A DNA stretch of 64,000 nucleotides from the NCBI RefSeq assembly GCF_051014685.1, contig NW_027478777.1:494186-558185 (forward strand), in the 5' to 3' direction. A program made the position numbers and the translations under genes. The notes beneath the pieces were generated by a model. The model did not search any database. It had not been told where the DNA came from and saw only the letters and a list, made by a program, of their open reading frames with translations. Numbering within the stretch: the stretch's first letter is position 1; every line of letters begins with the position of its first letter. The DNA is from Ptiloglossa arizonensis (Eukaryota > Arthropoda > Insecta > Hymenoptera > Colletidae). Shown in pieces: positions 36,470-48,645 of this stretch.

Positions 36470-38072
36470 GTTTGAAGCCAAGAAATGGTTGAGAAGGCAA
36501 AAAATTTTTCGCAATTCTGCTAATCCAAACGCTTAACCAGAATGGCCTAGGGAAAAAATACGCATACAGTTGTAATCGGGCGAGTTTCTACTTTCTGACG
36601 CAGCAGGAATTTTTGGGTTTTGTCAATCCGTTCGCGAGATATGGGAGTTTGAAGCCAAGAAATGGTTGAGAAGGCAAAAAATTTTTCGCAATTCTGCTGC
36701 TCCAAACGCTTAACCAGAATGGCCTAGGGAAAAAATACACATACCGTTGTAATCGGGCGAGTTTATACTTTCAGACACAACAGGAATTTTTGGGTTAGGT
36801 CTATCCGTTCGCGAGATATGGGAGTTTGAATCCAAGAAATGGATGAGAAGGCAAAAAATTTTTCGCAATTCTGCTGCTCCAAACGCTTAACCAGAATGGC
36901 CGAGGGAAAAAATACACATATCGTTGTAATCGGGCGAGTTTCTACTTTCAGATGCAACAGGAATATTTGGGTTAGGTCAGTCCGTTCGCGAGATATGGGA
37001 GTTTGAAGCTAAGAAATGATTGAGAAGGCAAAAAATTTTTCGCAATTCTGCTAATCCAAACGCTTAACCAGAATGGCCTAGGGAGAAAATACACATACCG
37101 TTGTAATCGGGCTAGTTTCTACTTTCAGAGGCAATAGGAATTTTTGGGTTAGGTCAATCCGTTCGCGAGATATGCGAGTGTGAAGCTAAGAAATGGTTGT
37201 GAAGACAACAAATTTTTCGGAATGCTGCTGCGCCAAACGCTTAACCAGAATGGCCTAGGGAAAAAATACGCATACAGTTGTAATCGGGCGAGTTTCTACT
37301 TTCTGACGCAGCAGGAATTTTTGGGTTTGGTCAATCCGTTCGCGAGATATGGGACTTTGATACTAAGAAATGGTTGAGAAGACAACAAATTTTTCGCAAT
37401 TCTGCTGATCCAAACGCTTAACCAGAATGGGCTGGGGAAAAAATACACATACCGTTGTAATCGGGCGAGTTTCTACTTTCAGACGCTACAGGAATTTTTG
37501 GGTTAGGTCAATCCGTCCGCGAGATATGGGAGTTTGAAGCTAAGAAATGTTTGAGAAGACAACAAATATTTCGCATTTCTGCTGCTCCAAACGCTTAACC
37601 AGAATGGCCTAGGGAAAAAATACACATACCGTTGTAATCGGGCGAGTTTCTGCTTTCAGATGCAATAGGAATTTTTGGGTTAGGTCAATCCGTTCGCGAG
37701 ATATGGGAGTTTGAAGCTAAGAAATGGTTGAGAAGACAACAAATTTTTCGCACTTCTGCTGCTCCAAACGCATAACCAGAATGGCCTAGGGAAGAAATAC
37801 ACATACCGTTGTAATCGGGCGAGTTTCTACTTTCAGATGCAATAGGAATTTTTGGGTTAGGTCAATCCGTTCGCGAGATATGGGAATTTGAAGCCAAGAA
37901 ATGGTTGAGAAGGCAAAAAATTTTTCGCAACTCTGCTGCTCCAAACGCTTAACCAGAATGGCCTAGGGAAAAAATACACATACCGTAGTAATCGGGCGTG
38001 TTTCTACTTTCAGACGCAACAGGAATTTTTGGATTAGGTCAATCCGTTCGCGAGATATGGGAGTTTGAAGCA

Positions 38073-38780
38073 AAGAAATGGTTGAGAAGACAACAAATTT
38101 TTCGCAATTCTGCTGCTCCAAACACTTGACCAGAATGGGCTAGGGAAAAAATACACACACCGTTGTAATCGGGCGAGTTTCTACTTCCAGACGCTACAGG
38201 AATTTTTGGGTTAGGTCAATCTGTTCGCCAGATATGGGAGTTTGAAGCCAAGAAATGGTTGAGAAGGCAAAAAATTTTTCGCAATTCTGCTGCTCCAAAC
38301 GCTTAACCAGAGTGGCCTAGGGAAAAAATACACATACCGTTGTAATCGGGCGAGTTTCTACTTCCAGACGCTACAGGAATTTTTGGGTTAGGTCAATCCG
38401 TTCGCGAGATATGGGAGTTTGAAGCCAAGAAATGGTTGAGAAGACAACAAATTTTTCGCAATTCTGCTGCTCCAAACACTTGACCAGAATGGGCTAGGGA
38501 AAAAATACACACACCGTTGTAATCGGGCGAGTTTCTACTTCCAGACGCTACAGGAATTTTTGGGTTAGGTCAATCTGTTCGCCAGATATGGGAGTTTGAA
38601 GCCAAGAAATGGTTGAGAAGGCAAAAAATTTTTCGCAATTCTGCTGCTCCAAACGCTTAACCAGAGTGGCCTAGGGAAAAAATACACATACCGTTGTAAT
38701 CGGGCGAGTTTCTACTTCCAGACGCTACAGGAATTTTTGGGTTAGGTCAATCCGTTCGCGAGATATGGGAGTTTGAAGCC
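38073..38780 (+). repeat. Two-monomer tandem duplication inside 24-mer copy 2 (2 x 354 bp)
   Basis: Counterpart of the 33825-34532 duplication at offset 4248. CAAACACTTGACC lies at about 38119 and about 38473. Its presence in both full copies shows that the dimer doubled before the 24-mer was duplicated, or was lost from copy 3. Confidence 0.85.
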
Positions 38781-40335
38781 AAGAAATGGTTGAGAAGGCA
38801 AAAAATTTTTCGTAATTCTGCTGCCCCAAACGCATAACCAGAATGGCGTACGGAAAAAATACACATACCGTTGTAATCGGGCGAGTTTCTACTTTCAGAT
38901 GCAATAGGAATTTTTAGGTTAGGTCAATCCGTTCCCGAGATATGGGAGTTTGAAGCCAAGAAATGCTTGAGAAGACAAAAAATTTTTCGCAATTCTGCTG
39001 CTCCAAACGCTTAACCAGAATGGCCTAGGGAAAAAATACACATACCGTTGTAATCGGGCGAGTTTCTACTTCCAGACGCTACAGGAATTTTTGGGTTAGG
39101 TCAATCTGTTCGCGAGATATGGGAGTTTCAAACCAAGAAATGGTTGAGAAGGCAAAAAATATTTCGCAATTCTGCTGCTCCAAACGCTTAACCAGAGGGG
39201 CCTAGGGAAAAAATACACATACCGTTGTAATCGGGCGAGTTTCTACTTCCAGACGCCACAGGAATTTTTGGGTTAGGCCAATCCGTTCGCGAGATATGGG
39301 AGTTTGAAGCTAAGAAATGGTTGAGAAGACAACAAATTTTTCGCAGTTCTGCTGCTCCAAACGCATAACCAGAATGGCCTAGGGAAAAAATACACATACC
39401 GCTGTAATCGGGCGAGTTTCTACTTTCAGATGCCATAGGAATTTTTGGGTTAGGTCAATCCGTTCGCGAGATATGGGAGTTTGAAGCCAAGAAATGGTTG
39501 AGAAGGCAAAAAATTTTTCGCAATTCTGCTGCTCCAAACGCTTAACCAGAATGGGCTAGGGAAAAAATACACATACCGCTGAAATCGGGCGAGTTTCTAC
39601 TTTCAGACGCAACAGGAATTTTTGGGTTATGTCAATCCGTTCGCGAGATATGGGAGTTTGAAGCCAAGAAATGGTTGAGAAGGCAACAAATTTTTCGCTA
39701 TTCTGCTGCTCCAAAAGCTTGACCAGAATGGGCTAGGGAAAAAATACACATACCGTTGTAATCGGGCGAGTTTCTACTTCCAGACGCTACAGGAATTTTT
39801 GGGTTAGGTCAATCCGTTCGCGAGATATGGGAGTTTGAAGCCAAGAAATGGTTGAGAAGGCAAAAAATTTTTCGCAATTCTGCTGCTCCAAACGCTTAAC
39901 CAGAATTGCGTACGGAAAAAATACACATACCGCTGTAATCGGGCGAGTTTCTACTTTCAGACGCAACAGGAATTTTTGGGTTATGTCAATCCGTTCGCGA
40001 GATATGGGAGTTTGAAGCCAAGAAATGGTTGAGAAGGCAACAAATTTTTCGCAATTCTGCTGATCCAAACGCTTAACCAGAATGGGCTGGGGAAAAAATA
40101 CACATACCGTTGTAATCGGGCGAGTATCTACTTTCAGACGCTACAGGAATTTTTGGGTTAGGTCAATCCGTTCGCGAGATATGGGAGTTTGAAGCCAAGA
40201 AATGGTTGGGAAGGTAAAAAATTTTTCGCATTTCTGCTGCTCCAAACGCTTAACCAGAATGGCCTAGGGAAAAAATACACATACCGTTGTAATCGGGCGA
40301 GTTTCTACTTTCAGATGCAATAGGAATTTTTGGGT

Positions 40336-43300
40336 TAGGTCAATCCGTTCGCGAGATATGGGAGTTTGAAGCCAAGAAATGGTTGAGAAGGCAAAAAATT
40401 TTTCGCAATTCTGCTGGTCCAAACGCTTAACCAGAATGGCCTAGGGAAAAAATACACATACCGTTGTAATCGGGCTAGTTTCTACTTTCAGAGGCAATAG
40501 GAATTTTTGGGTTAGGTCAGTCCGTTCGCGAGATATGGGAGTTTGAATCCAAGAAATGGATGAGAAGGCAAAAAATTTTTCGCAATTCTGCTGCTCCAAA
40601 CGCTTAACCAGAATGGCCTAGGGAAAAAATACACATATCGTTGTAATCGGGCGAGTTTCTACTTTCAGATGCAATAGGAATTTTTGGGTTAGGTCAATCC
40701 GTTCGCGAGATACGGGAGTTTGAAGCCAAGAAATGGTTGAGAAGGCAAAAAATTTTTCGCAATTCTGCTAATCCAAACGCTTAACCAGAATGGCCTAGGG
40801 AAAAAATACGCATACAGTTGTAATCGGGCGAGTTTCTACTTTCTGACGCAGCAGGAATTTTTGGGTTTTGTCAATCCGTTCGCGAGATATGGGAGTTTGA
40901 AGCCAAGAAATGGTTGAGAAGGCAAAAAATTTTTCGCAATTCTGCTGCTCCAAACGCTTAACCAGAATGGCCTAGGGAAAAAATACACATACCGTTGTAA
41001 TCGGGCGAGTTTCTACTTTCAGATGCAACAGGAATATTTGGGTTAGGTCAGTCCGTTCGCGAGATATGGGAGTTTGAAACTAAGAAATGATTGAGAAGGC
41101 AAAAAATTTTTCGCAATTCTGCTAATCCAAACGCTTAACCAGAATGGCCTAGGGAGAAAATACACATACCGTTGTAATCGGGCTAGTTTCTACTTTCAGA
41201 GGCAATAGGAATTTTTGGGTTAGGTCAATCCGTTCGCGAGATATGCGAGTGTGAAGCTAAGAAATGGTTGTGAAGACAACAAATTTTTCGGAATGCTGCT
41301 GCGCCAAACGCTTAACCAGAATGGCCTAGGGAAAAAATACGCATACAGTTGTAATCGGGCGAGTTTCTACTTTCTGACGCAGCAGGAATTTTTGGGTTTG
41401 GTCAATCCGTTCGCGAGATATGGGACTTTGATACTAAGAAATGGTTGTGAAGACAACAAATTTTTCGCAATTCTGCTGATCCAAACGCTTAACCAGAATG
41501 GGCTGGGGAAAAAATACACATACCGTTGTAATCGGGCTAGTTTCTACTTTCAGACGCTGCAGGAATTTTTGGGTTAGGTCAATCCGTCCGCGAGATATGG
41601 GAGTTTGAAGCTAAGAAATGTTTGAGAAGACAACAAATTTTTCGCATTTCTGCTGCTCCAAACGCTTAACCAGAATGGCCTAGGGAAAAAATACACATAC
41701 CGTTGTAATCTGGCGAGTTTCTGCTTTCAGATGCAATAGGAATTTTTGGGTTAGGTCAATCCGTTCGCGAGATATGGGAATTTGAAGCCAAGAAATGGTT
41801 GAGAAGGCAAAAAATTTTTCGCAACTCTGCTGCTCCAAACGCTTAACCAGAATGGCCTAGGGAAAAAATACACATACCGTAGTAATCGGGCGTGTTTCTA
41901 CTTTCAGACGCAACAGGAATTTTTGGGTTAGGTCAATCCGTTCGCGAGATATGGGAGTTTGAAGCTAAGAAATGGTTGAGAAGACAACAAATTTTTCGCA
42001 ATTCTGCTGCTCCAAACACTTGACCAGAATGGGCTAGGGAAAAAATACACACACCGTTGTAATCGGGCGAGTTTCTACTTCCAGACGCTACAGGAATTTT
42101 TGGGTTAGGTCAATCTGTTCGCGAGATATGGGAGTTTGAAGCCAAGAAATGGTTGAGAAGGCAAAAAATTTTTCGCAATTCTGCTGCTCCAAACGCTTAA
42201 CCAGAGTGGCCTAGGGAAAAAATACACATACCGTTGTAATCGGGCGAGTTTCTACTTCCAGACGCTACAGGAATTTTTGGGTTAGGTCAATCCGTTCGCG
42301 AGATATGGGAGTTTGAAGCCAAGAAATGGTTGAGAAGGCAAAAAATTTTTCGTAATTCTGCTGCCCCAAACGCTTAACCAGAATGGCGTACGGAAAAAAT
42401 ACACATACCGTTATAATCGGGCGAGTTTCTACTTTCAGATGCAATAGGAATTTTTAGGTTAGGTCAATCCGTTCCCGAGATATGGGAGTTTGAAGCCAAG
42501 AAATGCTTGAGAAGGCAAAAAATTTTTCGCAATTCTGCTGCTCCAAACGCTTAACCAGAATGGCCTAGGGAAAAAATACACATACCGTTGTAATCGGGCG
42601 AGTTTCTACTTCCAGACGCTACAGGAATTTTTGGGTTAGGTCAATCTGTTCGCGAGATATGGGAGTTTCAAACCAAGAAATGGTTGAGAAGGCAAAAAAT
42701 ATTTCGCAATTCTGCTGCTCCAAACGCTTAACCAGAATGGCCTAGGGAAAAAATACACATACCGCTGTAATCGTGCGAGTTTCTACTTTCAGATGCCATA
42801 GGAATTTTTGGGTTAGGTCAATCCGTTCGCGAGATATGGGAGTTTGAAGCCAAGAAATGGTTGAGAAGGCAAAAAATTTTTCGCAATTCTGCTGCTCCAA
42901 ACGCTTAACCAGAATGGGCTAGGGAAAAAATACACATACCGCTGAAATCGGGCGAGTTTCTACTTTCAGACGCAACAGGAATTTTTGGGTTATGTCAATC
43001 CGTTCGCGAGATATGGGAGTTTGAAGCCAAGAAATGGTTGAGAAGGCAACAAATTTTTCGCTATTCTGCTGCTCCAAAAGCTTGACCAGAATGGGCTAGG
43101 GAAAAAATACACATACCGTTGTAATCGGGCGAGTTTCTACTTCCAGACGCTACAGGAATTTTTGGGTTAGGTCAATCCGTTCGCGAGATATGGGAGTTTG
43201 AAGCCAAGAAATGGTTGAGAAGGCAAAAAATTTTTCGCAATTCTGCTGCTCCAAACGCTTAACCAGAATGGCGTACGGAAAAAATACACATACCGCTGTA

Positions 43301-43410
43301 ATCGGGCGAGTTTCTACTTTCAGACGCAACAGGAATTTTTGGGTTATGTCAATCCGTTCGCGAGATATGGGAGTTTGAAGCCAAGAAATGGTTGAGAAGG
43401 CAACAAATTT
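40336..43410 (+). repeat. 24-monomer HOR, copy 3 (19 monomers kept)
   Basis: The order follows copy 2, but the offset steps from 4248 to 4071 near 41010, 3894 near 41740, 3540 near 42115-42350 and 3363 near 42740. Each step is a whole number of monomers, so one, one, two and one monomers are missing. It also differs by point changes: GTTCG for CTTCG at 40701, TTCGCGAG for TTCGCCAG at about 42119, GAATGG for GAATTG at about 43266, and GGTTGTGAAGAC a second time at about 41446. It is the more diverged copy. Confidence 0.85.
40701..40717 (+). other. Exact CENP-B box consensus match
   Basis: Counterpart in 24-mer copy 3, another 4248 bp downstream. It has G instead of C at the unconstrained first position. 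Confidence 0.65.
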
Positions 43411-43785
43411 TTCGCTATTCTGCTGCTCCAAAAGCTTGACCAGAATGGGCTAGGGAAAAAATACACATACCGTTGTAATCGGGCGAGTTTCTACTTCCAG
43501 ACGCTACAGGAATTTTTGGGTTAGGTCAATCCGTTCGCGAGATATGGGGGTTTGAAGCCAAGAAATGGTTGAGAAGGCAAAAAATTTTTCGCAATTCTGC
43601 TGCTCCAAACGCTTAACCAGAATGGCGTACGGAAAAAATACACATACCGCTGTAATCGGGCGAGTTTCTACTTTCAGACGCAACAGGAATTTTTGGGTTA
43701 TGTCAATCCGTTCGCGAGATATGGGAGTTTGAAGCCAAGAAATGGTTGAGAAGGCAACAAATTTTTCGCTATTCTGCTGCTCCAA
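42945..43785 (+). repeat. Two-monomer tandem expansion (354 bp, about 2.4 copies)
   Basis: The unit contains GACGCAACAGG, GGGTTATGTC, GGCAACAAATTTTTCGC, CTATTC and GGCGTACGG. It repeats at 42945, 43299 and (partly) 43653. Between the first two the only visible change in the compared stretch is GAGATATGGGGG for GAGATATGGGAG near 43545. The third copy ends where AAAAGCTTGACC is replaced by CAAACGCTTAACC. Confidence 0.85.
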
Positions 43786-45454
43786 ACGCTTAACCAGAAT
43801 GGCCTAGGGAAAAATACACATACCCTTGTAATCGGGCGAGTTTCTACTTTCAGATGCAATAGGAATTTTTGGGTTAGGTCAATCCGTTCGCGAGATATGG
43901 GAGTTTGAAGCTAAGAAATGGTTGAGAAGACAACAAATTTTTCGCAATTCTGCTGCTCCAAACGCTTGACCAGAATGGGCTAGGGAAAAAATACACATAC
44001 CGTTGTAATCGGGCGAGTTTCTACTTCCAGACGCTACAGGAATTTTTGGGTTAGGTCAATCCGTTCGCGAGATATGGGAGTTTGAAGCCAAGAAATGGTT
44101 GAGAAGGCAAAAAATTTTTCACAATTCTGCTGCTCCAAACGCTTGACCAGAATGGGCTAGGGAAAAAATACACATACCGTTGTAATCGGGCGAGTTTCTA
44201 CTTCCAGACGCTACAGTAATTTTTGGGTTAGGTCAATCCGTTCGCGAGATATGTGAGTTTGAAGCCAAGAAATGGTTGAGAAGGCAAAAAAATTTTCGCA
44301 ATTCTGCTGCTCCAAACGCTTAACCAGAATGGACTAGGGAAAAAATACACATACCGCTGTAATCGGGCGAGTTTCTACTTTCAGATGCAATAGGAATTTT
44401 TGGGTTATGTCAATCCGTTCGCGAGATATGGGAGTTTGAAGCCAAGAAATGGTTGAGAAGGCAAAAAATTTTTCGCAATTCTGCTGCTCCAAACGCTTAA
44501 CAAGAATGGCCTAGGGAAAAAATACACATACCGTTGTAATCGGGCGAGTTTCTACTTTCAGATGCAACAGGAATTTTTGGGTTAGGTCAATCCGTTCGCG
44601 AGATATGGGAGTTTGAAGCTAAGAAATGGTTGAGAAGACAACAAATTTTTCGCAATTCTGCTGCTCCAAATGCTTAACCAGAATGGCCTAGAGAGAAAAT
44701 ACACATACCGTTGTAATCGGGCTAGTTTCTACTTTCAGATGCAATAGGAATTTTTGGGTTAGATCAATCCGTTCGCGAGATATGCGAGTTTGAAGCTAAG
44801 AAATGGTTGAAAAGACAACAAATTTTTCGCAATTCTGCTGCTCCAAACGCTAAACCAGAATGGCCTAGGGAAAAAATACGCATGCAGTTGTAATCGGGCG
44901 AGTTTTTACTTTCAGATGCAATAGGAATTTTTGGGTTAGGTCAATCCGTTCGCGAGATATGGGAGTTTGAAGCCAAGAAATGGTTGAGAAGGCAAAAAAT
45001 TTTTCGCAATTCTGCTGCTCCAAACGCTTAACCAGAATGGCGTAGGGAAAAAATACACATACCGTTGTAATCGGGCGAGTTTCTACTTTCAGATGCAATA
45101 GGAATTTTTGGGTTAGGTCAATCCGTTCGCGAGATATGGGAGTTTGAAGCTAAGAAATGGTTGAGAAGACAACAAATTTTTCGCAATTCTGCTGCTCCAA
45201 ACGCTTGACCAGAATGGGCTAGGGAAAAAATACACATACCGCTGTAATCGGGCGAGTTTCTACTTTCAGACGCAACAGGAATTTTTGGGTTATGTCAATC
45301 CGTTCGCGAGATATGGGAGTTTGAAGCCAAGAAATGGTTGAGAAGGCAACAAATTTTTCGCTATTCTGCTGCTCCAAACGCTTAACCAGAATGGCCTAGG
45401 GAAAAATACACATACCCTTGTAATCGGGCGAGTTTCTACTTTCAGATGCAATAG
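43510..45454 (+). repeat. 11-monomer HOR, copy 1 (1945 bp)
   Basis: Positions from about 43510 to 45092 match about 45455-47037 at offset 1945 (11 x 177 - 2). Markers are GGGAAAAATACACATACCC, GACGCTACAGTAATT with GATATGTGAG (44251 and 46196), AAATGCTTAACC with CCTAGAGAG, and GGGTTAGATC. Two monomers at 45092-45454 separate the matching parts. Confidence 0.85.
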
Positions 45455-47040
45455 GAATTTTTGGGTTAGGTCAATCCGTTCGCGAGATATGGGAGTTTGA
45501 AGCCAAGAAATGGTTGAGAAGGCAAAAAATTTTTCGCAATTCTGCTGCTCCAAACGCTTAACCAGAATGGCGTACGGAAAAAATACACATACCGCTGTAA
45601 TCGGGCGAGTTTCTACTTTCACACGCAACAGGAATTTTTGGGTTATGTCAATCCGTTCGCGAGATATGGGAGTTTGAAGCCAAGAAATGGTTGAGAAGGC
45701 AACAAATTTTTCGCTATTCTGCTGCTCCAAACGCTTAACCAGAATGGCCTAGGGAAAAATACACATACCCTTGTAATCGGGCGAGTTTCTACTTTCAGAT
45801 GCAATAGGAATTTTTGGGTTAGGTCAATCCGTTCGCGAGATATGGGAGTTTGAAGCTAAGAAATGGTTGAGAAGACAACAAATTTTTCGCAATTCTGCTG
45901 CTCCAAACGCTTGACCAGAATGGGCTAGGGAAAAAATACACATACCGTTGTAATCGGGCGAGTTTCTACTTCCAGACGCTACAGGAATTTTTGGGTTAGG
46001 TCAATCCGTTCGCGAGATATGGGAGTTTGAAGCCAAGAAATGGTTGAGAAGGCAAAAAATTTATCACAATTCTGCTGCTCCAAACGCTTGACCAGAATGG
46101 GCTAGGGAAAAAATACACATACCGTTGTAATCGGGCGAGTTTCTACTTCCAGACGCTACAGTAATTTTTGGGTTAGGTCAATCCGTTCGCGAGATATGTG
46201 AGTTTGAAGCCAAGAAATGGTTGAGAAGGCAAAAAAATTTTCGCAATTCTGCTGCTCCAAACGCTTAACCAGAATGGACTAGGGAAAAAATACACATACC
46301 GCTGTAATCGGGCGAGTTTCTACTTTCAGATGCAATAGGAATTTTTGGGTTATGTCAATCCGTTCGCGAGATATGGGAGTTTGAAGCCAAGAAATGGTTG
46401 AGAAGGCAAAAAATTTTTCGCAATTCTGCTGCTCCAAACGCTTAACAAGAATGGCCTAGGGAAAAAATACACATACCGTTGTAATCGGGCGAGTTTCTAC
46501 TTTCAGATGCAACAGGAATTTTTGGGTTAGGTCAATCCGTTCGCGAGATATGGGAGTTTGAAGCTAAGAAATGGTTGAGAAGACAACAAATTTTTCGCAA
46601 TTCTGCTGCTCCAAATGCTTAACCAGAATGGCCTAGAGAGAAAATACACATACCGTTGTAATCGGGCTAGTTTCTACTTTCAGATGCAATAGGAATTTTT
46701 GGGTTAGATCAATCCGTTCGCGAGATATGCGAGTTTGAAGCTAAGAAATGGTTGAAAAGACAACAAATTTTTCGCAATTCTGCTGCTCCAAACGCTAAAC
46801 CAGAATGGCCTAGGGAAAAAATACGCATGCAGTTGTAATCGGGCGAGTTTTTACTTTCAGATGCAATAGGAATTTTTGGGTTAGGTCAATCCGTTCGCGA
46901 GATATGGGAGTTTGAAGCCAAGAAATGGTTGAGAAGACAAAAAATTTTTCGCAATTCTGCTGCTCCAAACGCTTAACCAGAATGGCGTAGGGAAAAAATA
47001 CACATACCGTTGTAATCGGGCGAGTTTCTACTTTCAGATG
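45455..47040 (+). repeat. 11-monomer HOR, copy 2 (partial)
   Basis: Second copy of the 1945-bp unit. Visible differences are CACACGCAACAGG at about 45620, TTTATCAC at about 46061 and GAAGACAAAAAATTT at about 46934, against GAAGGCAAAAAATTT in copy 1. Matching ends at about 47037, where GATGCAATAGG in copy 1 is GATGCAACAGG here. Confidence 0.85.
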
Positions 47041-48645
47041 CAACAGGAATTTTTGGGTTAGGTCAATCCGTTCGCGAGATATGGGAGTTTGAAGCTAAGA
47101 AATGGTTGAGAAGACAACAAATTTTTCGCACTTCTGCTGTTCCAAACGCTTAACCAGAATGGCCTAGGGAAAAAATACACATGCCGTTGTAATCGGGCGA
47201 GTTTCTACTTTCAGATGCAATAGGAATTTTTGGGTTAGGTCAATCCGTTCGCGAGATATGGGAGTTTGAAGCCAAGAAATGGTTGAGAAGGCAAAAAATT
47301 TTTCACAATTCTGCTGCTCCAAACGCTTGACCAGAATGGGCTAGGGAAAAAATACACATACCGTTGTAATCGGGCGAGTTTCTACTTCCAGACGCTACAG
47401 GAATTTTTGGGTTAGGTCAATCCGTTCGCGAGATATGGGAGTTTGAAGCCAAGAAATGGTTGAGAAGGCAAAAAATTTTTCGCAATTCTGCTGCTCCAAA
47501 CGCTTGACCAGAATGGCTAGGGAAGAAATACACATACCGTTGTAATCGGGCGAGTTTCTACTTCCAGACGCTACAGGAATTTTTGGGTTAGGTCAATCCG
47601 TTCGCGAGATATGGGAGTTTGAAGCCAAGAAATGGTTGAGAAGGCAAAAAATTTTTCGCTATTCTGCTGCTCCAAACGCTTAACCAGAATGGCCTAGGGA
47701 AAAAATACACATACCGCTGTAATCGGGCGAGTTTCTACTTTCAGATGCAATAGGAATTTTTGGGCTAAGTCAATCCGTTCGCGAGATATGGGAGTTTGAA
47801 GCCAAGAAATATTTGCGAAGGCAAAAAATTTTTCGCAATTCTGCTGCTCCAAACGCTTAACAAGAATGGCCTAGGGAGAAAATACACATACCGTTGTAAT
47901 CGGGCTAGTTTCTACTTTCAGACGGAATAGGAATTTTTGGGTTAGGTCAATCCGTTCGCGAGATATGGGCGTTTGAAGCTAAGAAATGGTTGAGAAGACA
48001 ACAAATTTTTCGCAATTCTGCTGCTCCAAACGCTTAACCAGAATGGCCTAGGGAAAAAATACACATACCGCTGTAATCGGGCGAGTTTCTACTTTCAGAT
48101 GCAACAGGAATTTTTGGGTTAGGTCAATCCGTTCGCGAGATATGGGAGTTTGAAGCCAAGAAATGGTTGAGAAGGCAACAAATTTTTCGAATTCTGCTGC
48201 TCCAAGCGCTTAACCAGAATGGCCTAGGGAAAAAATACACATACCGTTGTAATCGGGCGAGTTTCTACTTTCAGATGCAATAGGAATTTTTGGGTTAGAT
48301 CAATCCCTTCGCGAGATATGGGAGTTTGAAGCCAAGAAATGGTTGAGAAGGCAAAAAATTTTTCGCAATTCTGCTGCTCCAAACGCTAAACCAGAATGGC
48401 CTAGGGAAAAAATACGCATGCAGTTGTAATCGGGCGAGTTTCTACTTTCAGATGCAATAGGAATTTTTGGGTTAGGTCAATCCGTTCGCGAGATATGGGA
48501 GTTTGAAGCCAAGAAATGGTTGAGAAGGCAAAAAATTTATCGCAATTCTGCTGCTCCAAGCGCTTAACCAGAATGGCCTAGGGAAGAAATACACACACCG
48601 TTGTAATCGGGCGAGTTTCTACTTTCAGATGCAATAGGAATTTTT
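47041..48645 (+). repeat. Satellite segment repeated at 56.42-57.69 kb
   Basis: Markers CTGCTGTTCC at 47134, GAATGGCTAGGGAAG (one base short) at about 47511, GGGCTAAGTC at 47762, AAATATTTGCGAAGG and GGGCGTTTGAAG all recur 9376 bp downstream. Near 57500 one monomer is missing from the downstream copy, changing the offset to 9200. Near 57690 two more are missing, changing it to 8846. Confidence 0.75.

Larger units (their letters stand above)
36088..40335 (+). repeat. 24-monomer HOR, copy 2 (4248 bp)
   Basis: Near-identical repeat of 31840-36087, including rare variants such as GAATTGCGTACGG (about 35655 and about 39903), CCAGAGGGGCC (about 34945 and about 39193) and GGTTAGGCC (about 35023 and about 39271). 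Retention of such rare variants in the same order points to recent duplication of the entire unit. Confidence 0.9.
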
